NCBI GenBank assembly: GCA_934525325.1
Contig: CAKSZE010000021.1
Location: forward strand, 1-25,848
Reading direction: 5' to 3'
Origin: an uncultured Faecalibacterium sp.
GTDB taxonomy: Bacteria > Bacillota > Clostridia > Oscillospirales > Ruminococcaceae
Length of the DNA: 25,848 nt
Shown: piece after piece, positions 7,098 to 14,160 of the stretch
How positions within the stretch are numbered: the first letter of the stretch is position 1
How the letters are laid out: each line of letters opens with the position of its first letter
Position numbers and translations under genes: made by a program
Notes under the pieces: model-generated
What the model saw: the letters and a program-made list of their open reading frames with translations, nothing else
Told to the model about the DNA's origin: nothing
The model's database searches: none

Positions 7098-7907
7098 ATG
7101 GCACAGTGCACTCCCAAATCCTTTGACCTGACCGGCAAGGTGGCGCTGATCACCGGCGCATCCTACGGCATCGGCATGGCAATTGCAAAGGCTATGGCAG
7201 CCAACGGCGCTACCATCGTGTTCAATGATATCAAGCAGGAACTGGTGGACAAGGGTCTGGCTTCCTATGCAGAGGCCGGCATCAAGGCACACGGCTACGT
7301 CTGCGACGTTACCGATGAGGACGCCGTCAACGCTATGGTGGCAAAGATCACCGAGGAAGTCGGCCACATCAACATTCTGGTCAACAACGCCGGTATCATC
7401 AAGCGCATCCCCATGACCGAGATGAGCGCAGCTCAGTTCCGTCAGGTCATCGATGTTGATCTGAACGCTCCCTTCATCGTGGCAAAGGCCATCATCCCCG
7501 ATATGATCGCACAGGGCGGCGGCAAGATCATCAACATCTGCTCCATGATGAGCGAGCTGGGCCGTGAGACCGTTTCTGCTTATGCAGCAGCCAAGGGCGG
7601 CCTGAAGATGCTGACCAAGAACATCGCTTCCGAGTACGGTGCTTACAACATCCAGTGCAACGGCATCGGCCCCGGCTACATCGCTACCCCGCAGACCGCA
7701 CCTCTGCGCGAGATCCAGCCCGACGGCAGCCGTCACCCCTTCGACCAGTTCATCGTTGCCAAGACCCCCGCAGGCCGCTGGGGCGAGGCCGAGGATCTGG
7801 GTGGACCCGCTGTGTTCCTGGCATCTGAGGCTTCTGACTTTGTCAACGGCCTGATCCTGTATGTGGACGGCGGCATTCTGGCCTACATCGGCAAGCAGCC
7901 CCAGTAA
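7098..7907 (+). CDS. dhuD: DhuD-like / gluconate 5-dehydrogenase-like SDR (uronate catabolism)
   Basis: 269 residues, classical SDR: TGASYGIG (19-26), NNAG (96-99), catalytic Ser about 149, Tyr162 and Lys166 (YAAAK). It ends in FVNGLILYVDGGILAYIGKQP, the tail of the group annotated as gluconate 5-dehydrogenase that includes the streptococcal DhuD. In that group the enzyme reduces the keto-uronate made by DhuI to 2-keto-3-deoxygluconate. The role is inferred from family and from the kdgF and dhuI neighbours just downstream; a KduD-type or gluconate 5-dehydrogenase activity is the alternative. GGAGG lies 8 bases before the ATG. It has its own promoter (6956) and terminator (7939), so it is a separate unit from kdgF-dhuI. 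Confidence 0.82.
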   Translation: MAQCTPKSFDLTGKVALITGASYGIGMAIAKAMAANGATIVFNDIKQELVDKGLASYAEAGIKAHGYVCDVTDEDAVNAMVAKITEEVGHINILVNNAGIIKRIPMTEMSAAQFRQVIDVDLNAPFIVAKAIIPDMIAQGGGKIINICSMMSELGRETVSAYAAAKGGLKMLTKNIASEYGAYNIQCNGIGPGYIATPQTAPLREIQPDGSRHPFDQFIVAKTPAGRWGEAEDLGGPAVFLASEASDFVNGLILYVDGGILAYIGKQPQ

Positions 7908-7938
7908 GCGCTGAGGGCACTCCGCAGTTCTGACCCCC

Positions 7939-7976
7939 GGGGACTGCCGCACAGCGTTGTGTGGCAGTCCCCTTTT
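7939..7976 (+). terminator. Terminator of dhuD
   Basis: GGGGACTGCC at 7939-7948 pairs with GGCAGTCCCC at 7963-7972 and TTTT follows. It lies 31 bases past the dhuD stop. Confidence 0.88.
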
Positions 7977-7980
7977 GTAT

Positions 7981-8009
7981 TTGTACGGGAAAGGATGTTA
8001 TGCTATAAT
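7981..8009 (+). promoter_or_regulatory. Promoter before kdgF whose -10 overlaps the first ATG
   Basis: TTGTAC at 7981-7986, 17-base spacer, a perfect TATAAT at 8004-8009 preceded by TATGC. It starts 5 bases after the dhuD terminator, where a new promoter is expected. The -10 overlaps the ATG at 8008-8010, so this promoter's transcript would start near 8016, past that codon. Confidence 0.65.
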
Positions 8010-8352
8010 GGAAAAAGCACATCAGGATATCCCTTGGGTGCCCCATGCCGAAATTTCCCCGGAGCCCTGCGGCCCCGGGGTGCAGCGCCGCGTGCTGGCC
8101 TACAGCAAGGACGCCATGTGCGTGGAAAACACCTTTGAGACCGGCGGCGTGGGTGCCATGCACTGCCACCCCCACACCCAGATCACCTATATCGTCTCCG
8201 GGCGGTATCGCTTTACCATCGGGGACGAGACCCGGGAGGTAGGCCCCGGCGACACCCTGCTCAAGCAGAACGGCGTGATGCACGGCTGCGTCTGTCTGGA
8301 GGGCGGCGTGATGCTGGATTTCTTTACCCCCATGCGGGAGGACTTTGTATAA
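8008..8352 (+). CDS. kdgF: KdgF-like cupin (unsaturated uronate to keto-uronate)
   Basis: 114 residues, a single cupin barrel of the KdgF size. The first cupin motif HCHPHTQ (52-58) and His92 supply the metal ligands, and the C-terminus LDFFTPMREDF carries the Asp104/Phe106/Arg110 pattern typical of KdgF. KdgF speeds linearisation of 4,5-unsaturated monouronates released by pectate, alginate or glycosaminoglycan lyases; the product is the substrate of DhuI/KduI. The neighbours dhuD and dhuI fit this. The start is uncertain: the ATG at 8008 lies inside the apparent -10 box and has a distant AAGGA (13 bases); a GTG at 8038 with AGGA 10 bases upstream is the alternative, shortening the protein by 10 residues. 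Confidence 0.85.
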   Translation: MEKAHQDIPWVPHAEISPEPCGPGVQRRVLAYSKDAMCVENTFETGGVGAMHCHPHTQITYIVSGRYRFTIGDETREVGPGDTLLKQNGVMHGCVCLEGGVMLDFFTPMREDFV

Positions 8353-8395
8353 CACCTGCGCACCGCAGGGAAAAATAAGAAGGAGAACCATTGTT

Positions 8396-9031
8396 ATGAA
8401 GATCGCACTTATCAACGAGAACAGTCAGGCCGCCAAGAACGGCATCATCGAAGCCGCCCTGAAGAAGGTGGTGGAGCCCATGGGCCACGAGGTGGTCAAC
8501 TACGGCATGTACGCCGCCGATGACGCTGCACAGCTGACCTATGTGCAGTGCGGCGTTCTGGCTGCCATCCTGCTGAACAGCGGCGCTGCGGACTACGTTG
8601 TCACCGGCTGCGGTACCGGCGAGGGCGCGATGCTGGCGCTGAACAGCTTCCCCGGCGTCATCTGCGGCCATGTGGAGGACCCCGTGGATGCCTACACCTT
8701 TGCCCACGTCAACGACGGCAACGCCGTTGCCATGCCCTTTGCCAAGGGCTTCGGCTGGGGCGGCGAGCTGAACCTTGAGTACTGCTTCGAGAAGCTGTTC
8801 GGCTTCGGCCACGGTCAGGGCTACCCCAAGGAGCGCGTTGTGCCCGAGCAGCGCAACAAGAAGATTTTGGACGGCGTGCGCGCTGCCACCTTCAAGCCCC
8901 TCATCGAGTGCCTGAAGAGCATCGATCAGGAGCTGCTGAAGGGCGCTGTGGCCGGTGCAAAGTTCTCTGAGCTGTTCTTTGCCTCCTGCAAGGACGAGGA
9001 GCTGGCCGCTTATATCAAGACCCTGCTGTAA
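8396..9031 (+). CDS. dhuI: DhuI-like sugar isomerase of the RpiB/LacA/LacB family
   Basis: 211 residues. It begins MKIALINENSQ and has the RpiB/LacAB-type nucleotide-like core with VTGCGTGEGAMLALNSFPGV (about 80-99), where RpiB enzymes have the active-site Cys and Gly-rich loop. Its length is well above the roughly 150 residues of RpiB and LacB but matches the DhuI type, which isomerises 4-deoxy-L-threo-5-hexosulose uronate in place of KduI. AAGGAG precedes the ATG at 8396. It follows kdgF by 43 bases and precedes the DUF1622 gene by 15, so the three probably form one transcript. The enzymatic role is inferred from family and neighbours; a plain pentose-phosphate isomerase is less likely. Confidence 0.8.
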   Translation: MKIALINENSQAAKNGIIEAALKKVVEPMGHEVVNYGMYAADDAAQLTYVQCGVLAAILLNSGAADYVVTGCGTGEGAMLALNSFPGVICGHVEDPVDAYTFAHVNDGNAVAMPFAKGFGWGGELNLEYCFEKLFGFGHGQGYPKERVVPEQRNKKILDGVRAATFKPLIECLKSIDQELLKGAVAGAKFSELFFASCKDEELAAYIKTLL

Positions 9032-9046
9032 GCTGCGGAGGAGATC

Positions 9047-9463
9047 ATGCAAGGACTGACCCTGTTCAACCTGAACCTCACCCACCTGCTGGATGCTTTT
9101 CTGGAAACTGCAGTGCCCATGATCGCCGGTCTTGCCGAGGTGGTGGGTCTGTTCATCATCATCACCAGTCTGGCAAAGGCCACTTTTTACTATGTCCGCG
9201 CCACCTTCTTCAACGACCACCGGGACTTCCACCATGAAATGAGCAGCGGCCTGACCACCGCGCTGGAATTTCTGATGTCGGCAGAGATCGCCAAGACCTT
9301 CCTGCTGCAAAATCTGGAGTCGGTGGTGCCGCTGGCGGCCACCTTTGCGCTGCGCGCTCTGATGAGCCTGCTGCTGCACTGGGAGATGGAGGGCGGTCAC
9401 CGCCCGGCCAACGCCAAGGAAAAGGACAAGTCCGAGCCCCCGAAGGACGGCGAAAAGGGCTGA
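9047..9463 (+). CDS. DUF1622-type small membrane protein
   Basis: 138 residues. Three membrane segments are visible at about 20-50 (MIAGLAEVVGLFIIITSLAKATFYYV), 68-88 and 92-112. The second contains LTTALEFLMSAEIAKTFLL, which is the hallmark region of the DUF1622 family. The C-terminus after 113 is charged and Lys/Glu/Pro-rich, probably cytoplasmic. The function of the family is unknown. GGAGGAG lies right before the ATG and the gene starts 15 bases after dhuI, so it is cotranscribed with the uronate enzymes. That placement may be chance or may hint at a role in uptake or envelope changes; I cannot tell. Confidence 0.78.
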   Translation: MQGLTLFNLNLTHLLDAFLETAVPMIAGLAEVVGLFIIITSLAKATFYYVRATFFNDHRDFHHEMSSGLTTALEFLMSAEIAKTFLLQNLESVVPLAATFALRALMSLLLHWEMEGGHRPANAKEKDKSEPPKDGEKG

Positions 9464-9480
9464 CAGGCAAAACATTTGCC

Positions 9481-9504
9481 AAACTTTAGCAGGGCAAAGT
9501 TTTT
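9481..9504 (+). terminator. Weak terminator-like hairpin after the DUF1622 gene
   Basis: AAACTTT pairs with AAAGTTT over an 8-base loop and runs into TTTTT. The stem is AT-rich and short, so it is only a candidate end for the kdgF-dhuI transcript. Confidence 0.4.
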
Positions 9505-9541
9505 CCGTATTGTGAAAAACGTAAAACCTTGAGATGAATAC

Positions 9542-9570
9542 TTGACAGGTTTGCACAAAGAGACTATACT
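9542..9570 (+). promoter_or_regulatory. Promoter of the amt-PII gene
   Basis: TTGACA at 9542-9547, 17-base spacer, TATACT at 9565-9570. Transcription would start near 9577, only about 10 bases before a strong terminator hairpin (9586-9626). Confidence 0.9.
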
Positions 9571-9585
9571 CGTGCCATCGAAAGC

Positions 9586-9626
9586 AAAGGCGCTGACGGA
9601 ATTGATTCCGCCAGCGCCTTTTGTGT
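9586..9626 (+). terminator. Leader terminator (attenuator) upstream of amt-PII
   Basis: AAAGGCGCTG (9586-9595) pairs with CAGCGCCTTT (9612-9621), then one A-C mismatch, then CGGAAT with ATTCCG, closing on a 2-base loop. TTTTGTGTTTTC follows. It is a complete intrinsic terminator between the promoter and the start codon at 9700. Most transcripts should stop here at about 45-50 nt unless something prevents it, so amt expression is probably controlled by antitermination. Confidence 0.82.
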
Positions 9627-9699
9627 TTTCGGGGATACTGCCGCACGGAGAGAATAGAGGGCTCCCTGTGCAAAAAACGACCGTAGGAGGTAGGAAAAA

Positions 9700-11439
9700 A
9701 TGTTCAACTCCGTCAACACCTGCTGGACGCTCGTGGGAGCGTTCCTAGTGTACTTCATGCAGGCCGGATTCGCCCTATGCGAGGCCGGCTTCACCCGGGC
9801 AAAGAACACCGGCAACATCCTGATGAAAAACATGATGGATTTCTGCATCGGCACGCCCTGCTACTGGCTCATCGGCTTCGGCCTGATGTTCGGCGGCACC
9901 GGCGCACTGATCGGCGGTTTCGATCCCTTCATTCAGGGCGATTACAGCCATCTGGGTCTGGATATCCCCCTGTGGGTGTACATCGTGTTCCAGACCGTGT
10001 TCTGCGCCACGGCAGCCACCATCGTCTCCGGCTCCATGGCCGAGCGCACCAACTTCAAGGCCTACTGTGTGTACTCCGCCGCCATCTCGCTGGTGGTGTA
10101 CCCCATCTGCGGCCACTGGATGTGGGGCGGCGGCTGGCTGCAGAGCATGGGCTTCCACGATTTTGCAGGCTCCGCAGCCGTGCATAACGTGGGCGGCGTC
10201 ATCGCTCTGCTGGGCGCTTGGATGCTGGGCCCCCGTATTGGCAAGTACGATAAGAACGGCAACCCCCACGCCATTCCCGGCCACAACCTGACCGCCGGTG
10301 CTCTGGGCGTGTTCATCCTGTGGTTCTGCTGGTTCGGCTTCAACGGCGGCTCTTCCCTGAGCCTGTCTACCGATGCCACCATGACCCTGACCGGTCTGGT
10401 CTGCTTCAACACCAACCTCGCCGCAGCTGTTGCTACCTGCGTGACCATGATCTTCACTTGGGTGCGCTACGGTAAGCCGGACGTCTCCATGACCCTGAAC
10501 GGCTCTCTGGCCGGCCTTGTGGCTATTACCGCAGGCTGCGATACCGTCTCCCCCTTCGGCGCCTTCTTCATCGGCTTTGTGGCTGGTATCCTTGTGGTGC
10601 TGAGCGTGGAATTCTTCGATAAGATCGCCAAGGTAGATGACCCCGTAGGTGCTGTTTCCGTCCACTTTGCAAACGGCGTCTGGGGCACCATTGCGGTGGG
10701 TCTGTTCTCCACCGGCTCCAACACCGCCCATGCCGGTCTGTTCTACGGCGGCGGTCTGGCACAGCTGGGCACCCAGCTGCTGGGTCTGGTCTGCGTGGAT
10801 GCCTACGTTGTGATCGTGATGTTCATCATCTTCAAGATCATTGATAAGACCCTTGGCCTGCGTGTGCCCGCCGAGGTGGAGATCGACGGTCTGGACATCC
10901 ACGAGCACGGTCTGGCTTCCGCTTATGCAGGCTTTGCCATCTCGGATGCAAACTCCGCTGCCATGACCCCCAACGAGAACACCGATCTGGGTGAGGATGA
11001 CGTCACCAAGGCGACCGCAAAGCAGATGGATGCAGCCGTGCCGGTGGTGCGTGAGCCTGTGATCCACGATGGCGTTTACGACACCGGTATGCACAAGGTC
11101 TCCATCATTGCAAAGCTGGCAAAGTTCGATCAGCTCAAGACCGCCCTGAATGATCTGGGCGTCACCGGCATGACCGTGACGCAGGTCATGGGCTGCGGCA
11201 TCCAGAAGGGCACCCCTGAAAAGTACCGCGGCGTGCCGGTGGATACCACCCTGCTGCCCAAGATCAAGGTGGAAGTCATCGTCTCCCGCATCAGCGTGGA
11301 CGCTGTGGTGGAAGCTGCCAAGAAGGCCCTGTACACCGGCCACATCGGCGATGGCAAGATCTTTGTCTACAACGTGACCCGCGTGGTCAAGATCCGCACC
11401 GGCGAGGAAGACTACGCCGCTCTGCAGGATGTGGAGTAA
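9700..11439 (+). CDS. amt: Ammonium transporter Amt fused to a C-terminal PII (GlnB/GlnK) domain
   Basis: 579 residues in one frame. Residues 1-390 are an Amt/MEP channel with about eleven helices: the periplasmic Asp154 in FHDFAG, and the pore twin histidines His162 (AAVHNVGG) and His322 (SVHFANGVWG). A cytoplasmic linker (about 391-463) leads to a full PII domain (464-579) with the T-loop QKGTPEKYRG including Tyr509, the position of uridylylation in classical PII, and the C-terminal GHIGDGKIFVYNVTRVVKIRTGEE. In most bacteria GlnK is a separate protein that plugs AmtB when nitrogen is plentiful; here the regulator is tethered. GGAGG precedes the ATG. The leader holds a terminator (9586-9626). 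There is no separate glnK next to it. Confidence 0.95.
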   Translation: MFNSVNTCWTLVGAFLVYFMQAGFALCEAGFTRAKNTGNILMKNMMDFCIGTPCYWLIGFGLMFGGTGALIGGFDPFIQGDYSHLGLDIPLWVYIVFQTVFCATAATIVSGSMAERTNFKAYCVYSAAISLVVYPICGHWMWGGGWLQSMGFHDFAGSAAVHNVGGVIALLGAWMLGPRIGKYDKNGNPHAIPGHNLTAGALGVFILWFCWFGFNGGSSLSLSTDATMTLTGLVCFNTNLAAAVATCVTMIFTWVRYGKPDVSMTLNGSLAGLVAITAGCDTVSPFGAFFIGFVAGILVVLSVEFFDKIAKVDDPVGAVSVHFANGVWGTIAVGLFSTGSNTAHAGLFYGGGLAQLGTQLLGLVCVDAYVVIVMFIIFKIIDKTLGLRVPAEVEIDGLDIHEHGLASAYAGFAISDANSAAMTPNENTDLGEDDVTKATAKQMDAAVPVVREPVIHDGVYDTGMHKVSIIAKLAKFDQLKTALNDLGVTGMTVTQVMGCGIQKGTPEKYRGVPVDTTLLPKIKVEVIVSRISVDAVVEAAKKALYTGHIGDGKIFVYNVTRVVKIRTGEEDYAALQDVE

Positions 11440-11576
11440 ACGCTCCGCTAATCTTTCCGCTGTTCCCGCTGCGGCGGCAGTCCAACTGCTCCGACACAGT
11501 CCCCGCCGCCCGGCGTGACAGATAGATCGTTCTCCTTTTTCCTTTTCCTTTTTTGTTCGATTCAACAGTAAGTCGA

Positions 11577-11612
11577 AAGCCCCGCTCCTGCGCACAAGGG
11601 AGCGGGGCTTTT
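11577..11612 (+). terminator. Terminator of amt-PII
   Basis: AAGCCCCGCTCC pairs with GGAGCGGGGCTT over a 10-base loop and TT follows. It lies 137 bases past the stop; the stretch between is pyrimidine-rich with no gene. Confidence 0.88.
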
Positions 11613-11648
11613 GCTGTACCGCAAAATTGTAAATTTTATGTGCAGCGT

Positions 11649-11678
11649 ATTGCAATCTTCGTGCAATGCACTTATAAT
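11649..11678 (+). promoter_or_regulatory. Promoter and palindromic operator of the toxin-antitoxin pair
   Basis: TTGCAA at 11650-11655, 17-base spacer, a perfect TATAAT at 11673-11678. Two palindromes overlap it: ATTGCA-7-TGCAAT (11649-11667) and GTGCA-a-TGCAC (11661-11671). That is the usual layout for autorepression by a RelB-type antitoxin. Confidence 0.82.
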
Positions 11679-11701
11679 AAAGGCGAAAGGAGCTGATCTG
11701 T

Positions 11702-11974
11702 ATGGCAACTACCAATGTCAGCATTCGGATGGATGCAGACCTGAAGGCACAGGCCGATGCCCTGTTCGCAGAGCTGGGCATGAACCTTTCCACGGCGTTC
11801 AACATCTTTGTGCGGCAGTCCTTGCGAGAAGGCGGTATTCCCTTCGAGATCCGCACCGAGCGCCCGAATAAGGAGACCATCGCCGCTATGCTGGAAGCAG
11901 AGCATATCGCGGCAGACCCGAAGGCAAAGAAGTATCGGGATCTGGATGAGCTGTTTGCGGATCTGGAAAAATGA
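11702..11974 (+). CDS. RelB/DinJ-family antitoxin
   Basis: 90 residues. The N-terminus TNVSIRMDADLKAQADALFAELG is a ribbon-helix-helix DNA-binding domain of the RelB/DinJ type, with LSTAFNIFVRQSLREGGIPF as the second helix region. The C-terminal tail (about 55-90) is charged and would wrap the toxin. It neutralises the toxin and, with it, represses the operon through the palindromes at 11649-11671. AGGAG lies 9 bases before the ATG. The last 4 bases overlap the toxin start (ATGA), typical of coupled translation in such pairs. Confidence 0.92.
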   Translation: MATTNVSIRMDADLKAQADALFAELGMNLSTAFNIFVRQSLREGGIPFEIRTERPNKETIAAMLEAEHIAADPKAKKYRDLDELFADLEK

Positions 11975-12261
11975 GAGAAACAAAGCTGACCATCATCCCC
12001 ACCACCCAGTTCCGCAAGGACTATAAACTGGCCAGAAAACGGGGACTAAAAATTGAATTGCTGCAAGACGTGATCGCCTGCCTTGCCATGGGAGAGCCGC
12101 TGCCGGAGAAGAACCGTGACCACGCTCTGACGGGCGATTGGGTCGGGCACCGGGAGTGCCATATCCAGCCGGACTGGCTGCTGGTCTATCGGGTGCAGAA
12201 TGATGTTCTGGTGCTGACCCTGACCCGCACCGGCACCCATAGTGATCTGTTTGGGAAGTAA
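11971..12261 (+). CDS. YafQ-family mRNA interferase toxin
   Basis: 96 residues of the RelE/ParE fold, YafQ subgroup. The diagnostic blocks are DHALTGDWVGHRECHI and PDWLLVYR, with TRTGTHSDLF at the end. His64, Asp68 and His90 match the catalytic His/Asp/His set of YafQ, which cleaves mRNA on the ribosome. The start overlaps the antitoxin stop by 4 bases. All expected active-site residues are present and the length is normal, so the module looks functional. Confidence 0.92.
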   Translation: MRETKLTIIPTTQFRKDYKLARKRGLKIELLQDVIACLAMGEPLPEKNRDHALTGDWVGHRECHIQPDWLLVYRVQNDVLVLTLTRTGTHSDLFGK

Positions 12262-12293
12262 ATCTTTTTTCTGTGAAAAAGGGGTTCTGAAAA

Positions 12294-12333
12294 AAAGAGG
12301 ACGCTGCACAAAAAGCTGTGCGGCGTCCTCTTT
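12294..12333. terminator. Bidirectional terminator between yafQ and thrS
   Basis: AAAGAGGACGC at 12294-12304, a T-G pair and GCACA pair with TGTGC and GCGTCCTCTTT over a 6-base loop. A-run on the left and T-run on the right make it work in both directions for the converging genes. Confidence 0.88.
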
Positions 12334-12344
12334 CTTATTATTGT

Positions 12345-14129
12345 TTACAGGCTGCGGGTGCGGATCTCGGTGGTGACCTTGGCGATGAAGTCCTCAAGGC
12401 TCATCTCGGTGGTCTCGCCCTTGCGGTCGCGCACGGAGATGTTGCCGGCCTCGGCTTCCTTCGCGCCCAGCACCAGCATATAGGGCACACGGTCCACCTG
12501 CTGTGCGGCGCGGATCTTGTAGCCGATCTTCTGGTTGTCGTCATCCAGCACAACGCGGACACCGGCATCTGCCAGCTTCTCGGTCACGTCCTGTGCGTAC
12601 TCCAGCGTCTTTTCGGACACGGGCAGCACCTTGACCTGCGTGGGAGCCAGCCAGGTGGGGAACTTGCCCTTGGTCTCCTCGATCATATAGGCCATGAAGC
12701 GGTCCAGAGAGCCCAGAATTGCGCGGTGCAGCACCACGGGGGTCTTTTCGGAGCCGTCCTTGTCCACATAGGTCAGGTGGAACTTTGCGGGCAGGCAGAA
12801 GTCCAGCTGGCAGGTGGACAGGGTGTACTCGGCACCCACGGCGGGCTTCACGTTCACGTCCAGCTTCGGGCCGTAGAAGGCAGCCTCGCCGATCTCCTCG
12901 GTGAAGTGGATGCCCAGCTCGGTCAGCACCTCGCGCAGAGCGCTCTCGGCGTGGTTCCACATGGCATCGTCATCGTGGTACTTCTTCTTGTCGGCAGGGT
13001 CGCGCAGGCTCAGCACGCAGCGGTAATCGGTGATGTTGAAGTCCTTGTACACCTCAAAGATCAGGTTGCACACGTCGGCCACTTCGCTCTTGATCTGCTC
13101 CGGGGTGCAGAACAGGTGGGCGTCGTTCTGGCAGAAGTGACGGCCGCGCTCGATGCCCTTCAGGGTGCCGGAGGACTCATAGCGGAAGTCGTGTGCGATC
13201 TCGCCGATGCGCATGGGCAGGTCGCGGTAGGAGTGGGGACGGTTTGCGTAGATCATCATGTGGTGGGGGCAGTTCATCGGGCGCAGGACGTAGCTCTCAC
13301 CCTCCATCTCCATGGCGGGGAACATATTCTCGCGGTAGTGGTCCCAGTGGCCGGAGGTCTTGTAGAGGTTCACGGTGCCGATGCAGGGGGTCATGACGTG
13401 CAGGTAGCCGCGGGCACGCTCCTTCTCCTTGATATAGTTCTCCAGCTCCTGCCAGACGGTGTAGCCTGCGGGCAGGAACATGGGCAGGCCGCGGCCCACC
13501 AGATCATCGGTCATGAACAGGCCCATCTCCTTGCCGATCTTGCGGTGATCGCGCTCGCGGGCCTCCTGCTGCTCCTTCTCCCATGCGTCCAGCTCTTCCT
13601 GATTGCGGAAAGCCACGCCGTTGATACGGGTGAGCATCTTGTTTTCCTTGTCGTTCTTCCAGTATGCGCCGGACTGCTGGGTGATCTTGAAGGCCTTCAG
13701 CGCCTTGGTGTAGGTCAGGTGGGGTCCGATGCACATATCCACGTACTCGCCCTGCTGGAAGAAGCTGAACTCGGTCTCGTCGGCAAGGTCTGCCATGTGC
13801 TCCACCTTGTAGTGCTCCTGACGCTCCTCCATCAGCTTCTCAGCCTCGGCACGGGGCAGGATGAAGGGCTTGATGGGCAGGTTCTCCTTGACGATCTTGC
13901 GCATCTCTTTTTCGATGTTGGCCAGATCCTCGTCGCTCAGCTTCTGGTCACCCAGATCGACGTCGTAGTAGAAGCCGTTCTCGGTGGCAGGGCCGAAAGC
14001 AAAATCAGCCTGCGGGTACAGGCGCTTGATGGCCTGTGCCATAACGTGGGCTGCGGTGTGACGGATAACGTGCAGTTCCTGATCCTGCGGGCACTCGTCC
14101 ACATGACCGTCCTTGTAGATGATCTTCAT
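12345..14129 (-). CDS. thrS: Threonyl-tRNA synthetase lacking most of the TGS domain
   Basis: 594 residues; classical bacterial ThrRS is about 640. The editing domain is intact, with HxxxH (His24, His28) and CxxxH (Cys133, His137). The class II catalytic core has the zinc ligands Cys287 (RPMNCPHH), His338 and His468, followed by the anticodon-binding domain from about 495. The N-terminus begins only about 23 residues before the first editing His, so the TGS domain is missing or reduced to a stub (MKIIYKDGHVDECPQDQELHV). AAAGGAG lies 9 bases before the ATG and no upstream in-frame extension is possible through the T-box terminator, so the short form is real. Regulated by the T-box at 14161-14449. 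Confidence 0.97.
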   Translation of the reverse strand: MKIIYKDGHVDECPQDQELHVIRHTAAHVMAQAIKRLYPQADFAFGPATENGFYYDVDLGDQKLSDEDLANIEKEMRKIVKENLPIKPFILPRAEAEKLMEERQEHYKVEHMADLADETEFSFFQQGEYVDMCIGPHLTYTKALKAFKITQQSGAYWKNDKENKMLTRINGVAFRNQEELDAWEKEQQEARERDHRKIGKEMGLFMTDDLVGRGLPMFLPAGYTVWQELENYIKEKERARGYLHVMTPCIGTVNLYKTSGHWDHYRENMFPAMEMEGESYVLRPMNCPHHMMIYANRPHSYRDLPMRIGEIAHDFRYESSGTLKGIERGRHFCQNDAHLFCTPEQIKSEVADVCNLIFEVYKDFNITDYRCVLSLRDPADKKKYHDDDAMWNHAESALREVLTELGIHFTEEIGEAAFYGPKLDVNVKPAVGAEYTLSTCQLDFCLPAKFHLTYVDKDGSEKTPVVLHRAILGSLDRFMAYMIEETKGKFPTWLAPTQVKVLPVSEKTLEYAQDVTEKLADAGVRVVLDDDNQKIGYKIRAAQQVDRVPYMLVLGAKEAEAGNISVRDRKGETTEMSLEDFIAKVTTEIRTRSL

Positions 14130-14160
14130 AGTAGATTCTCCTTTGACAATGTGGTTTTGA

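Noticed and set aside
9775..11880. A 701-residue frame opposite the amt-PII gene
   Set aside because: His/Gly/Val-rich antisense shadow spanning amt-PII, its terminator and part of the antitoxin gene, with no motif or RBS.
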